Of a stretch of 64,000 nucleotides of DNA, positions 35,499 to 47,674 are shown piece by piece. A program made the translations under genes and the position numbers. Numbering within the stretch: the first letter of the stretch is position 1; each line of letters starts with the position of its first letter. The notes under the pieces were generated by a model. The model did not search any database, had not been told where the DNA came from, and worked only from the letters and a program-made list of their open reading frames with translations. The stretch spans positions 1 to 64,000 of the forward strand of contig CAJNYU010001314.1 of the NCBI GenBank assembly GCA_905331475.1. The letters are read 5' to 3'. The DNA comes from Rotaria socialis. Its lineage: Eukaryota > Rotifera > Eurotatoria > Philodinida > Philodinidae.

Positions 35499-36110
35499 AT
35501 GACTGAAGAGTCAGTGTTGCTCTCGACTGTGATCGTGTTCTTGTGGATGCTCATGCAACTTTTGCTCAAGTCTATGAAAAAGCCTCTGGAAAACAATGGA
35601 ATGTTGTCTCATCTAAGTCCTTTCGTGTAAATTCAAACTGAGATTTCTATCTGGCAACTCCGAATTTCCGGCTCATAGGCTGCCGATATGTACGGTGTAA
35701 AATTTACATCTGAAGAGGAGAACCATTTATATGGTGTGTGGGATGCCGAAGCATGGGGAACCATGCCCATGCTCGATGGATCTCTTGAAGTTTGTCATCT
35801 ATTACATCAAGCAAGCTATGAGCTAGTCTGCGTCACAGCGATGGCTCCTCAGTTTACTGATCATCGTTTGGAAAATTTTCGATCACATGGATTTCAGATC
35901 GATCGTGTAATCAGTACCGATTATGATAGTGAAAATCCTGGCAACAACCCGAAGCAACAAGCAATCGAAGATTCAAAACGGAATTTCAAAGATATTCACG
36001 GTGTACATACCCGATTCGTTTTTATTGATAAATATCAGGATGATCCTAAACAGCACGGGAGCATTTACCACGATGTCAAATATCCTAGTCTGTTAGCTTT
36101 CCGTCCATGA
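35499..36110 (+). pseudogene. HAD-superfamily hydrolase pseudogene
   Basis: All HAD motifs can be read, but in different frames. Motif I is VALDCDRVLVDAH (35518-35556). It is followed by AQVYEKASGKQW and then a TGA at 35639-35641. The open 140-codon frame from 35688 carries motif II (LVCVTAMAP), motif III (NPKQQAIE) and motif IV (FVFIDKYQDD). The start MTEES at 35499 is in yet another frame from motif I, consistent with a small insertion in GTGT. Two frameshifts and one stop separate the parts. An intact version would be a small phosphatase of the Asp-nucleophile type. The frame at 35688-36110 alone lacks the nucleophile and should be inactive. Confidence 0.65.
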
Positions 36111-36914
36111 TTTTCTTAAAACTGGCCATGCGAAACAAATTGCATGAGCAGAAAGGCTCACTTCACTTCTTCCATCGATTCGATACTTAACTTCTAGGTT
36201 TTTAGTATTTAATAAAGATGAGTGTGCTTGACTATATATTGACATGTTGGACTGATGATCGAACATTAAATAAACAAACTCAAATTATTTTGCATTGCAC
36301 GAGTAATGCAGAGTTTATTTTTCAGAAAGTCCAGAGAACAAGTCGCAAAAATGCAGCTAAAATTGAACAGCTCGAATATATGAATTAAAGGTAGGAATTG
36401 TAAATAGTTTATAAATTCGATTAGAAAAAGAAGATCATCGCGAGAACAGTCATGTATATAATGTGTTCTGTTAGCCATATTTATTCTCTGTAAGCAGACA
36501 ACTCAACCTACCGAACAATTTTGTCACGAACAATATCAAATCTATTCTCGAAACAAAATAAAAATAATGTTTTGGTTGCAACACGTATGTTTAAACAATT
36601 GATTGAAAGCATGAATAGAAGTCTTGATTATAAAAAGAAAAAAAAACGTGCACTTAAAGTAGATGATGTTGTCTCTTACACCCATACTCACAGGTTTATG
36701 CATTTATTTAATAAAAACTATAAGTATTAATTCATTTTTCATTAAGTCTATCTCTTTGTGTTTTTCTGCGACAATATTGATTTGAACAACTATTTCTAAA
36801 AAATACCACGGTGGTGGATCAATGTTCTTTTCTTCTGTCAGCCGATCATGAATAAAAATTTATTGATCATTTTGACTTTGGTATTTCTATTGCAGGACTA
36901 GACGAAGAGTTTGA

Positions 36915-37481
36915 CTAGCGCCAATCCCATAGTACTGCGTGCCATGTATCACCGGAACGCAAATCATTGAAAGTATATATTGTTTCGAAACCGACTCTAG
37001 CATGAGCACGAAGTGACCGAACATTCTTATTTGAGATACACGTAATCATCATTTCATAACGATCGCTATACAACTCGCGATGTTTTTGTAACATTCCATC
37101 AAAGACCATTTGCCCTCGATACCCATCGGCTACACATATTTGACCAAGTATGTAATAGGTGTTATCGCGAAGAGGTTTACCTTTGTAGTCTAGAGTGTTG
37201 ATTAACAAAATAAGTTTAGCAATGTCTGGCAGTTCTACCGCAATTTCAGGTAAGCTTGCCAATGCATAGCCAACTAATTTGTTCGAAGTCGTGTCTGTGG
37301 CAATGACACTCGGTGCTGGCTGATTCATTTTTCGAAGAACATCGTATGAATACTCAATGGAAAGGAAACCATCTGATGTCTGCTGATCGAGAGAAAGATT
37401 TTTTCGAAGATTGCTTTTCATCAACGATATAATATTCAATAAATCCTCTTCGGATTGAGCTGTTCTGAATGAAATCATCAC
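36915..37481 (-). CDS. GNAT-family N-acetyltransferase, copy 1
   Basis: A single-exon 188-aa protein with the GNAT layout. The N-terminal part (TAQSEEDLLNIISLMKSNL) is followed by a central strand (KLVGYALASLPE), the acetyl-CoA loop region YILGQICVADGYRGQMVFDG (motif A, with YRGQ in the pyrophosphate-binding position), and motif B, NKNVRSLRAHARVGF. It ends in TWHAVLWDWR. It should transfer acetyl from acetyl-CoA to an unknown amine or protein substrate. The paralogue at 58045-58584 is almost identical at the DNA level but ends nine codons early. The double ATG at the start leaves a one-codon ambiguity. Confidence 0.85.
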   Translation of the reverse strand: MMISFRTAQSEEDLLNIISLMKSNLRKNLSLDQQTSDGFLSIEYSYDVLRKMNQPAPSVIATDTTSNKLVGYALASLPEIAVELPDIAKLILLINTLDYKGKPLRDNTYYILGQICVADGYRGQMVFDGMLQKHRELYSDRYEMMITCISNKNVRSLRAHARVGFETIYTFNDLRSGDTWHAVLWDWR

Positions 37482-38113
37482 ACCAGGTAACTAGAAAGTG
37501 TGTAGGATAGAATCGTAGTGCACTGTAAGTGATAAAGTCCATGCTAGTCATTAGCTTTTTTCTTGTTCTTATCGGATACTATTTGCTTCGTTCTATAAAT
37601 ATAATATGCCGACCGGAGTCATTTAAAAAAAAGGGAAAGAATCACGACAATTGTTTTATCGAGAAGCATCAACCAGTGGTAATTAGATATTGTTTCAACA
37701 AATATTTATTCGTAGATTCTGTCATTGCTTGATAATAAAATGTGCTTACTGTTTATCAAAAGAGAATTGAAGATTACTTCAAATAGCTGAAAGTATTTTA
37801 AATGTTTTCAAATCAATGGCACCTCGATAGATAGCACTGGTCGATTTTATTACTCTATGAAATTGCTTCAAAGATCAACTGGAATTCATTTCAGCACCAA
37901 TAATATTTCTGTTATTTATCATGCGTTAGATGAAGATCTTTTACTGATGTAAATGTTAGTTCTTCAAAGATATCATTGATCATTCATATGCAATGCCGGT
38001 GGCATTTAACTAGAAATAACAGCTGTTATAAATGGGGTTCTGTGTACTCGTCATTTTTCTTGTTTTTTTCTTTTCGTTGTTATCTTGATTTGCCGCAGAA
38101 AAAGAGGTATATG
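37482..38113. other. Spacer upstream of GNAT copy 1
   Basis: No gene; AT-rich. It aligns in patches with 58590-58830 of the second duplication copy. Confidence 0.45.
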
Positions 38114-38236
38114 TAGGACTATAACAGTTCGCAGTTCAGTTCAGTTCAAACGAACTGTTTGAACAGTTCAGTTCAGTTCAAACGAACTGTTCGAACAGTT
38201 CTTTTGAACTGAAATATTTCCGAACTTATAGTCCTA
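38114..38236. mobile_element. hAT-like MITE, 123 bp, GAACAGTTC words
   Basis: Perfect 11-bp terminal inverted repeats (TAGGACTATAA) and a perfect 8-bp target duplication GGTATATG at 38106-38113 and 38237-38244. The interior is almost entirely the word GTTCAGTTC / CGAACTGTTC in both orientations. An 8-bp duplication is the hallmark of hAT transposition. The element has no coding capacity, and no counterpart was seen in the second duplication copy. Confidence 0.88.
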
Positions 38237-38244
38237 GGTATATG

Positions 38245-39337
38245 ACTCCAACTAATAATAACAGGTAGAAAAAAAGGATACGATTTTCAAGCAGAAGGTC
38301 GAAATCATGCCAGAAACTAATTGAATAATAATGGTGAAAAAGTTCAGATTCGTAAAATTTTCTAAAATGTCTTTTTCCAAGTACATTTTGTAGAGAAAAT
38401 AATAGCTTTACAGGTCGGAAGTTTTCATTGACGAGCCAGTATTTTCTAAAAAAACGTCTGCTACATTCGCTCTCAAGGTGTTTGCCGATATACTGCTTTT
38501 ACCACGTTTTGAGGTACGTAGTTTTGTGGAAAACATATCGCTGATCAAAGTGTATGATTCTTTTCTATAGCAAAGAAAGATGCATCTTATTACATCATAT
38601 AATATTTCAAAACAAACTCATGAAGGGCAATTTTTTCTTTGTTCTAATTGTGAATCATAAGTATGTAAATCGGTATATCCATACCGATGAATCACCTTGC
38701 ATTGCCGTCGTTATAAACCCCAATTGCATCACATTCATCTAGATACAATAATATACTCGTCGGCACAGCAAATATTTCAAAATACTTTTAGACATTGTAC
38801 AGCCTGAATCTTATCGCATAGTGTTCATTGAGTTCGATTTAGAAAAAAAAACGGTATTCATAGAGAATCCTCGTAACATAAAATCTACTTCAGATAATAA
38901 TCTTATTGTGATAACATAGATTCATACGTTAAGTGCATTCTTTTCTAGAGTTCACATTATTCATGACGCAATGTGGGTAGAACGCTGACGTTGTTAACAC
39001 CTTGAATTTCCAACTAAAAAAAGATTAAAATTTAACGTTATTTTATTCTAAATTTAATTGAATTCGATTCATTGTCGATAGATGTACTAAAGCATATTCT
39101 ATTGTGTTCGAATCATTTCACTTTATCATAGTATTTATGAAAAAACAATTAGTTTATCGTTTCATAAATGTTCATGTCTTTGTCTAGTGATAGAATTCAC
39201 GAAGTTCAAGCACTGAACGAAAGGATAAGAAAGCGAACAATTAACAGCCAAAGAGAATGAAAGACAAAAATAGATGTCACAAATAAAAAACTGAAAAGAA
39301 AGCAAGTAGCGATGTTTGTGTTTAAACCTTGTGCGCT
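38245..39337. other. Spacer downstream of PP1-subunit copy 1
   Basis: Non-coding. From about 39168 it becomes about 94% identical to 59612 onward in the other copy, up to the CBM21 stop codon; before that the alignment is patchy. Confidence 0.5.
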
Positions 39338-42300
39338 CTAATAAAATCTCATTTCGTCAAAGTTACAATCATGAGGCAAAGATATGGTTGTTTGTGGTGA
39401 ATAGGCAGATTCAGTTTCCAATGAATAATTTTTTCCTTCATTATTATCCCAATGTTCTTGCCCATTGACGCGATAACGAAGGACAAAGTCAACTCGATCA
39501 ATATCATTTGGAATATCAATATTAAATTCAAATTTATCTAGATTACGAAAATCATTTGAATGAAAAAGATGTTTAGCTTGATATTCATTTTTATTCGACC
39601 ATCGACTAAATGTATATTGAAGAGTAACATTTTTATGATAACCAGCATTGGTGACCCATGTTGTACCATATAAATATTGTTCGCCAGTTAATGAAGATTT
39701 GAGACGTATACTAGCATATTCTAATTTTATTTGGGATTTCCATACTTCATGTAAATATATATCGGGATGTTCGGAGTTCGGTTGACGATATAAACAAAAG
39801 AATTTTTTCGGTACTCGAATAGACGAAGTTTGTTTTGATGTTAATTCAACGTCAAATACCCATGGTTTATTTTCTAAATGTAATGATACTGGAACATACA
39901 GATTATTGCTTAAAAATGGAAAATTCATTGAATCTTCATCAGTAAATGAGTGAAAGTATTGCACTTGTGTTAATTCACCGCCATCTGAATCAGAAAAATG
40001 AACTCTTTTTTTCTTTCTTCCAATAGGCCTTTTTCGTCTTCGAACACCGGTAGAATTATTTAGATTGCTAGTTGATGCTGATGTACTGGGCGTGAGTCTC
40101 GTTGGAGAAGAGTGTGGTGAAGAATTCGGAATTTCATTGGGTACAACAAACTGAAATTGATTATCAGATGTAGACTCTTGAGATATCGGTGGCGATTGTT
40201 GGTGTGATCGTATTCTTAATCCTGAAATAAAGATTTCAGTACTTTTAAGAAGTTATTAGCGAAACAAGCCAGAACAATACATAGAAAGAGAAAATTGTTT
40301 CCTGTTATATCAAATCATAATTCTGCTGTATTATGACTGACATGAAACTAAAAGTTATTTTCATCAAAACTTTATGTCCAAGTTTATACGTTAATAGCTT
40401 TTTCAATATGAGTACTTAATAATGTATAAAAAGCCTAGAGGTCATGATATCTATCTATGTCGTTGATTGATAAATGTTTTATTATGAAATGTCAAAATTG
40501 ATTTTACCAATAAAAATCTATACGTTTGCGTGTCATCTTTGTTTAGCGATGATGTATTCTATTACGTAAACATAAATCGAATACAACGAAATAGTTAATA
40601 TTATTTAATATTTATTTTCTATGAATGCGACCAACATGATTCTAAATAAATCTCAAGAAGACTAACGAAAGTTTAGCGAATAGACTTTTAGATAGAGACA
40701 GCCAAGATTATATCCCAACAATGATCCATTAGTATCCGAGCATCTTTACTGAGTCTGATAGAGATACTGGCACACTCTGGTTTCCTTTAGTAATAATAGG
40801 GGAACAAAATTGATTTTTGAATTTCAAATCCTTCCATTTGTGTCTATATCGGAAATGCGAGTATCAAATTTCAAATTGACTGGTTTATATAAACGATTTA
40901 GACAAATTTTCAAGTAAAAACTCAGCCAAACTCATGCTTCTAAGGCAGATGAGAACACTCGATGTGAGTAAAACTATATTTTTCTTCAGCAATAAGTCAA
41001 AAATATGATCTTTTTTTCAAAATATTGAATCTGAAAAGTACCGGAAGACTTTCTTTGTTTAACAAGAAATTATTTCTAGTAGGGATGTACCAATTCCAAT
41101 TCCAACCAATTCAATTCCAAGCCAAGAATTAGAATTGGTTGGAATTGGAATTGGAATTGACTCCCCACGGAAAAAATTTCACTAAAAAAACGCGGGAGTC
41201 AGACCTTTTAGACGTCTCTAAAAAAACCGCTGAAAACCGCGTTTTTTTTAAATTGAATAAACGGTCTGACTACCCCGTTTTTTTTCAGCGCGTCAGTACG
41301 CGAATACCCCAAGACGCGATCAGACGCGGTTTTAAAAAAACGCAGAAAAGTCGGTGATAATCCCGGTTTCAGAATACCGCATTTTTACAGTTGACCTGAT
41401 CACTTCGATATGCTCAGGTGACTTACCCTTCGTGGGGTAGTGTAGTGAACTATAAGTTCCAATACTTCAAAGTCGCATTGCAGCGACGAACTTCATATTA
41501 AATTTTATAATATGATACAGATAGTAAAGTGCGCACGATATCCTTTCTGTTCTTACACATTATTGCAGCAACATCGTACGAAATGCGCAAAGACAATACT
41601 GTCAGTTTATGATACCCCGACGCGGTTACAATCGAGTTCAAAGAGGTTTACGATACCGCGGTTTTTCTTGAAAAATCTTTTCAGTGTGGAAAAGACTTTA
41701 TATCACATTTATGAAGATATACTACGAACCTAATCAAAGGTCGCTGAGGTACTCAAAAGTTCAAGCACAGAATGTGTTGAATATCATCAGCAGAATCTTC
41801 TCAGCACGTTTCATGAAGACGCGACTTATTCTACCGCGGTGCATCATGGGAGAACCGCGATAACAATAAAATCCGCGGTTGACCGCGATTTTTTCGAAAT
41901 TTTTTTTCCGTGGGTCGAATTGGAATTGGTGCACCCCTAATTTCTAGACCTCTTTTATCAATGGATTCGAAACGAAAATGTTTTTTCACTTACTTGTTAC
42001 TCGAAATTGGCTTGGCTTAATCGTATTATTATTGAGCTCTTTGCTTTTCACTAATTTGTCGTCTTTTTTTTCATCTAACGAAATTGATTCCAAGCTTTCA
42101 TTAATAGCTTGCACTTTATCTTCAGGATTACTATTATTTTGTTCTATTGAATCTGCTTTTGTGAGCTGAGTTTCACCAGATGTTTGTTTTAATGATGCAC
42201 ACTCCTGTAGCCTTCGAAAAGCAAGGATACCGTTTAATGATGAATTTGAATTTAATATAATATCGTCAGTCAATTCATCTAGTTTTCTTGATGCTAGGAT

Positions 42301-42653
42301 ATTGTCTAATGTATCACTGAAATAGAATTAATTAAACTTTTGTTTTTTCTGTTCAATTTAAATAGAAACCTTGTTTTATCTTCTTTAATTATTGGTTTGC
42401 ATAGATTATGTATTTCTTCGTCGGGCAATGGAAATGAATTTGATGAAGAAACATTGATTGGATAGGTATCGAAAAATATCTTCGATGATGAATGGCATAT
42501 AGATCTTTGTGGTTCAGTTGTATATGTTTGTAGCAAATGAAAGAAAGCGACTGGGTCTTTTTTATAGAAAGACAATCCTTCGCTACCTTTATCTCCTATT
42601 GCTACATCAGCTTCGGTTAATGGTGTTTCCTGTTTAAGAGGTGTATGGGCCAT
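39338..42653 (-). CDS. Glycogen-targeting PP1 regulatory subunit (PPP1R3-like), copy 1
   Basis: Three exons, complement(join(39338..40221,41994..42316,42370..42653)), give 496 aa. Residues 1-270 are low-complexity and Ser/Thr-rich. The PP1-docking RVxF motif is KKRVHFSDSDG (RVHF at about 275-278). A CBM21 glycogen-binding domain follows, from KPWVFDVEL to the family signature WDNNEGKNY (460-468) near the C-terminus. Such proteins bring protein phosphatase 1 to glycogen particles and so promote glycogen synthase activity. The start is the first ATG in the open frame (MAHTP). The frame stays open upstream to an AG that could be a splice acceptor, so a further 5' exon is possible. Intron 2 is 1772 bp and contains a hAT-like element; the same intron in the paralogue is 52 bp. 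Confidence 0.85.
41072..41947. mobile_element. hAT-like element with target duplication, in an intron
   Basis: The element spans 41080-41939 (860 bp), starting TAGGGATG and ending CACCCCTA, with a perfect 8-bp target duplication ATTTCTAG on each side (41072-41079 and 41940-41947). Subterminal words are GGAATTGGAATTGG and its complement. The middle is rich in CCGCGGTTTTTT-type words and their complements. The 72-aa and 73-aa frames inside are word artefacts; no transposase is encoded. It lies in intron 2 of PP1-subunit copy 1 and is absent from the 52-bp intron of copy 2. Confidence 0.88.
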
Positions 42654-45195
42654 CGTCGATTTTTGTAATGGTGACAAATTAAAATTTAGCAATGATTTAG
42701 GTTTATGACTACTATCTCCTTATAAAAAAACATAAATAAATAAATAATTATTCTATTTAATAATGTCTATTTTTTCTTCGTGCGCGATTAGTGCGTACGA
42801 GATAGATTTATTTCGTACTCAATGCTCTTTTGTTTTCAAGAACATTCAAAGGTTAATAGAAGAAATATGATTATGCATGCGATATGTTTTTACTCTCATT
42901 ATTTAGATAGCGGTTGACCAATGTATGCCCGGTAGATCTACGCCAGCCGATATGCTGTTTAGTTTTTATACAAAATGATTAAATGCATCGGCCAATGGTT
43001 CATTCTATAACTGCTTATTTCATCATCTGTCATGCTATTTATGTAGAAATAGAGTATCATGTTTCTATACTATTATTAACTAAGTTATAATTTATTGTTG
43101 GAAAATAAAAATAAACGGATAGAAAGTACCAGCGAGATGATATTTCCGTTTTTTTCGATTCTATCTTGGTATGTCTACATATTTCAAATATATTCTTACC
43201 GAAATAATATGGGTGACAAAAACACTAATTGCACGTTTGTTCAACGAACTATTCTACAGATTATTCTATGCCTGTATTTGTGAGTACGTTTTAAAAAAGG
43301 TTGGTTGTAAATTCGCATCTTTCTTTATATATATATGTGTCTGAGGGTCATCGAGTCCATTATAAGAGAAGAGAAGAACGGCAAGAGAAAAAGCCAATGT
43401 ATTTTCTTTCGGGCTAACATGTGTTGCTCGTGAGAAGAATGCAGCAAGAAAAGAATGTCTATGTCCTTCTTTTTTTTCTTTTATGTATAAAATCGAGATA
43501 TAAGAGAAAAAAATGAATAGAAACTGAATTGAGTACTCCGGGGTCGAGATCTTTTGTTGCCTTTCAACGTGGAAAGCATCGACGTGATCCACCATTGAAG
43601 AGATTCGCATAATCGTATGTGATAAACTTAATGCAATACAATTTATTAGATTTTTTTTCTTGCTCATTGTTTCAATATTCATGATTGTAGATTGGAAACA
43701 CATAGAATCATATAGCGTGTGCATAAAGTGCTTTAATGTATTATTCAAAGACTATGGCCAAAAGCTACAAATTTGTATTCATCATAACAACAAAATTCAA
43801 CAGCTTGTATATTTCCATCTTGATTTGAGAAAATTATTTCTGTTTCTTGAATATTTTCTGCTGACCGAGTGTTGATAACAAATGAAAAGCAATATTTAAC
43901 ATAAAAATTTCAGTCGACTGATTTATCCTTTACTTCTGTCATAAACGAGATAAAAAGAAAACAATAAGTACGAGAGTTCTCCTGAGAACAGAAAATCGTG
44001 CATTGCACGCACGTATCATTTACCATCGAGGCAAACGATAAGAGCAACTATTATTCAACTGGATAAAACTAATGCGATCTGTGTATGAACATTTATATTA
44101 AAAAGATCTGTTAGTTATAGTTTCAATAAGTCATCCAAGTAAATCATACGCAAGTTGCACGATTCATTATAAAAGCATACATATAGAAACAACACACTGT
44201 TTATTCTCTATAGACAACTTGAAATTCAAGGCCAAGAAAAGTTTGCATGTAGACTCTGACGCTATATGTTCCCACCGTCGGTTAGCTCTTCATCTATAAC
44301 ATATACTAATCAAAGTACGATGTCAGAGAAATTTTATATGAACATGTTAATCATATAGTAGAGGATACTTTTGAGATGCACAAAAGACCGGAATTCATAA
44401 CTTTTTGCAAGTAGATTGAGTGCGAGTAAACAATGTTGTATTTTACAAGACACATATTTCATTCAGAATGCATTACTTTTGTAAAAGATATTAGATTCTT
44501 GCTTTCTAACATTTCGCTAAAGCATAAGAGTATGACTATTATCAGAAATCAAAAACAATACAGAACGTGTAGTGATTTTTATTCGAAATAAAAAAAATAA
44601 CAATCCAAACATAAATCACTGTAGATGTTAATTCCATTATTTCTTTGTTTACAAAGCGTTGTCGTGAAATCGTTAACTCTTTGTGCTTACATTATATATT
44701 CTATTGATCCATTAAAAAGAAATTGTTAAATACAAAACGACCTGTTCTTCATCGTCCACTATTTCATCAAGGCGAATGGGATTGATTATGTTGCTCAGAA
44801 AGTCTAAAACTCTAGTGGAAAGAATACACATGAAATCTGATACCCTATTCAGAGATGAATAGCGCATACCAACACAGATTATTCGAGATAGAACGCAGAC
44901 AACAGGTGAATCAGAGGTGAAAATTTAAAGCAATTCATTTATAAAAACAAGATCTTCACAGATGTTTCAAGAATTATTAACACAGAACTCAAGTAGTTTG
45001 TAAAATAATATTTCCAATATCTCATCTCTTCTGCTCATAAAAATTAGGTTTCTGCTTCATATGAATCCAATATTCATCTTATCCATGCAACTTCATCAAT
45101 ACATCTGTTCAATTAGACCGGCTTATAAAAAAACTCAGGCATCCTTAAACATATTCTTCGACTACCCGGATGTTCTGAATGAATGAATTCGTCAG
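42654..45195. other. Gene-free stretch upstream of PP1-subunit copy 1
   Basis: No gene was recognised. Up to about 44720 it aligns in patches with 61340-63620 (for example AACACACTGTTTATTCT at about 44190 and 62994). The 160-aa minus frame at 43266-43748 is not conserved in the other copy, so it is not coding. Confidence 0.5.
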
Positions 45196-46080
45196 TAGGG
45201 ATGTTCATTTTTATTTATTGATCTTTATAATAACGAGTAAACATAAATAAAATGCTCCTATTTGTAAAATAAAGATAAATATCTTATTTATATTTAAAAA
45301 ACAAAGATTAATAAATTTGAAAATCTTTATTATTTGAAAAATAAAGATAGATAAATTCTTTATATTTATAAAGTAACGATAAATGAAATATTTATGTTTA
45401 CAAAAAAAAGATAAATAAATCAGACAATTCGAAAACATAAATATAATATAAATATAAAGTTAGCAATTTTTCTATGAGCGACAAAGAAACAAATACCTGA
45501 TGCAACATCACAGAACACAGGTTAATTCGAACAAGTTCATTCAAAAAGCGCTGCTACAAAATATATTTCGTGCACAAAACAGAGATCTTTAATCTAATCA
45601 AATCAGCAGAGCTTTAGTAAATGAATAATAACGAAATTATTGTGCAGTATCTTCAATTCGTTTTCAGACCGATTTTTCTATCTAACATCAGCTTGCGATG
45701 TCATTAAAGGCTCCTTTAAATCCAAATCAATTATTGTTCATTTAGGAGATGAAGATCGCTTCATGACAAATACAGCTTCACGTTGAAATTGAACAGTTTT
45801 TTTTAGAGCAGATACTTGCTACATACAGTGTTTTTTACAGTGAACAGTAGTAGTATTATCGCATTCCTTTGGAAAAGTTCTGATTGTCAGTTTTTTTTTC
45901 GAGTAAAGTGAATTTCTATTTCTTCTTTGTTTTTCGTACTCTCAAGAAAATCGACCGTGCTTCTGTTATTTTTCTATTTCAAAAATACTTTGAAAGTCAA
46001 TAGTTATTTTAATTACAACTCCTTAGCTGAATCTAAACGAGAAAGATGATAAATAAATAGAATTTTATCTTAAATGGTAA
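45196..46080. repeat. 885-bp dispersed repeat, copy 1, with TAGGGATG left end
   Basis: Starts TAGGGATGTTC, then about 260 bp of ATAAATA / TTTATAT words, then about 600 bp of ordinary AT-rich sequence. It is about 95% identical to 55376-56220. Both copies stop aligning at the same point (GGTAAGRTR), so this is a real repeat boundary. The left end is hAT-like; no matching right end is seen. Confidence 0.7.
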
Positions 46081-46369
46081 GATGCGCTGTAAAAAAAAGG
46101 TTTTCTACGGAACCAAAAAAGTATCTGAGCGCGGGCACACGGTCAGATCCTTTTTTGGTTTCGTAGAAAAAAGGTTCCGTATGGAACTTCTTCTTGGTAA
46201 ATGGAAAAAATGGTTTCGTACACATGGTTCAGTACGAAACCTTTACCAGGAAAAGCCACAAATGTTTCGTACCACAGGTTCGGCACGAAACCTCCGCAAT
46301 ATTATGCTCAAATGGTTTCGTAAACATGGCTTCGCATAAAACTTTCCAAATCATATTCATCTGATGAGG

Positions 46370-47310
46370 AAACCCTTGGAAGTGATACATGCTTTTCGAC
46401 TTGAGCTGCCATACTTATGGTCAATTTCAGTGAGTTAAGGAAAACCCCTGAAGGATGCCTTTCGTTAGTTCTCCCTTCAAAAGTTATCCTTATGTTATCA
46501 GAATTTCAGTGAAATGCCAAGGAGGAAGCCTTTGTAGTTGTCGAATTGGTTTTGAGTTTGAGCCCAGTTTGTCAGATAGTTCTTAGTGAAATATAAAAAG
46601 CTCCAAGTGAACGATGGCTCATAAGTCTTCTGTAGAAAGTGGTAGACATTTTCACCAATTTTAACCTATAGTGTCGCAGATATCAGTGAATTGAATGAGA
46701 CTATTTCTATTTGAGATTTCATGAAGAGAGTAATTGACTTATGAGGGCAATGTTGGAAAGATTTTATTTTAAAAGCACACCTCTTTTCCAGAGTTTTCAA
46801 AGTTCAGCAATACCACTAGTGCCTAAAAAAAGGATGATAAAATGTGGTATTTTCCGTGAACTTTACTATCCCTAGGAAATATGCATTCTTGTGAAATAAA
46901 CCTTTTCAAACATTTCTCTCATAAGTCAATTACTCTCTTCATGAAATCTCAAATAGAAATAGTCTCATTCGATTCACTGATATCTACGGCACTATAGGTT
47001 AAAATTGATGAAAATGTCTGCAACTTTCTACAGAAGACTTATGAGCCATTGTTCATTTGGAGCTTTTTATATTTCACTAAGATCTATCTGACACACTGGA
47101 CTCAAATTCAAAAGCCATTCGACAGCTACAAAGATTTCCTCCTTGGCATTTCACTGAAATTCTGATAACATAAGGATAACTTTCGAAGGAGGAGCTAACG
47201 AAAGGCATCCTTCAGGGGTTTTCCTTGTCTCACTGAAATCGACTATATGTACGGCAGCTCAACTCGAAAACCAAGTATCACTTCCAAGGGCTCCCTCTTT
47301 AGACAAGAAA
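46370..47310. repeat. Long inverted repeat, arms of about 460 bp
   Basis: The left arm from about 46370 (CCCTTGGAAGTGATAC) pairs with the right arm ending about 47310 (GTATCACTTCCAAGGG). Matching continues inward through GAAAGGCATCCTTCAGGGG, TTTCATGAAGAGAGTAATTG and others almost to the centre near 46838. Arm identity looks like 85-90% with small indels. It would fold into a near-perfect hairpin. Confidence 0.8.
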
Positions 47311-47674
47311 AAATATTGTTTACTTCAAACCCGTGAGTAAGTCTTCCTAAAGAAAACCACAAAAAGCATAAACCTACTTCCATATCAAGATTGCGAACTC
47401 AACCACAGCAAACAAATAACCAGTTATTTTGACCAATAAACTAACATGACAATTAGCATCTCACTCAAGTCTGAAACAGGAAAAGAATCACTTGTTAAAC
47501 AAAATGTTACTTCGAAATCGAAAACCGGCATCGATCTACAACGGAAAGAAGACTATATTTACATAAGAAAACTTAAATTTAAGCATCCATTGAATATTTA
47601 TCCGCGTCAGGCAAAAAACAAGCATTAAACGAATAGAATAGGTGCTAAATCTTATTTCTACGTGTTATATTTAC

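Larger units (their letters stand above)
36590..44720. repeat. Segmental duplication, copy 1
   Basis: This block is collinear with 57700-63620 in direct orientation. Both contain a GNAT gene, a spacer, and a three-exon CBM21 gene, all on the minus strand, followed by about 2 kb of alignable non-coding DNA. Copy 1 is longer mainly because of transposon insertions (38114-38236 and 41080-41939) and a longer intron. Non-coding parts are heavily diverged, while parts of the coding regions are almost identical. Confidence 0.8.

Noticed and set aside
43266..43748. 160-aa minus-strand frame upstream of the PP1-subunit gene
   Set aside because: The aligned region of the second duplication copy has no corresponding frame, and the translation is low in complexity.
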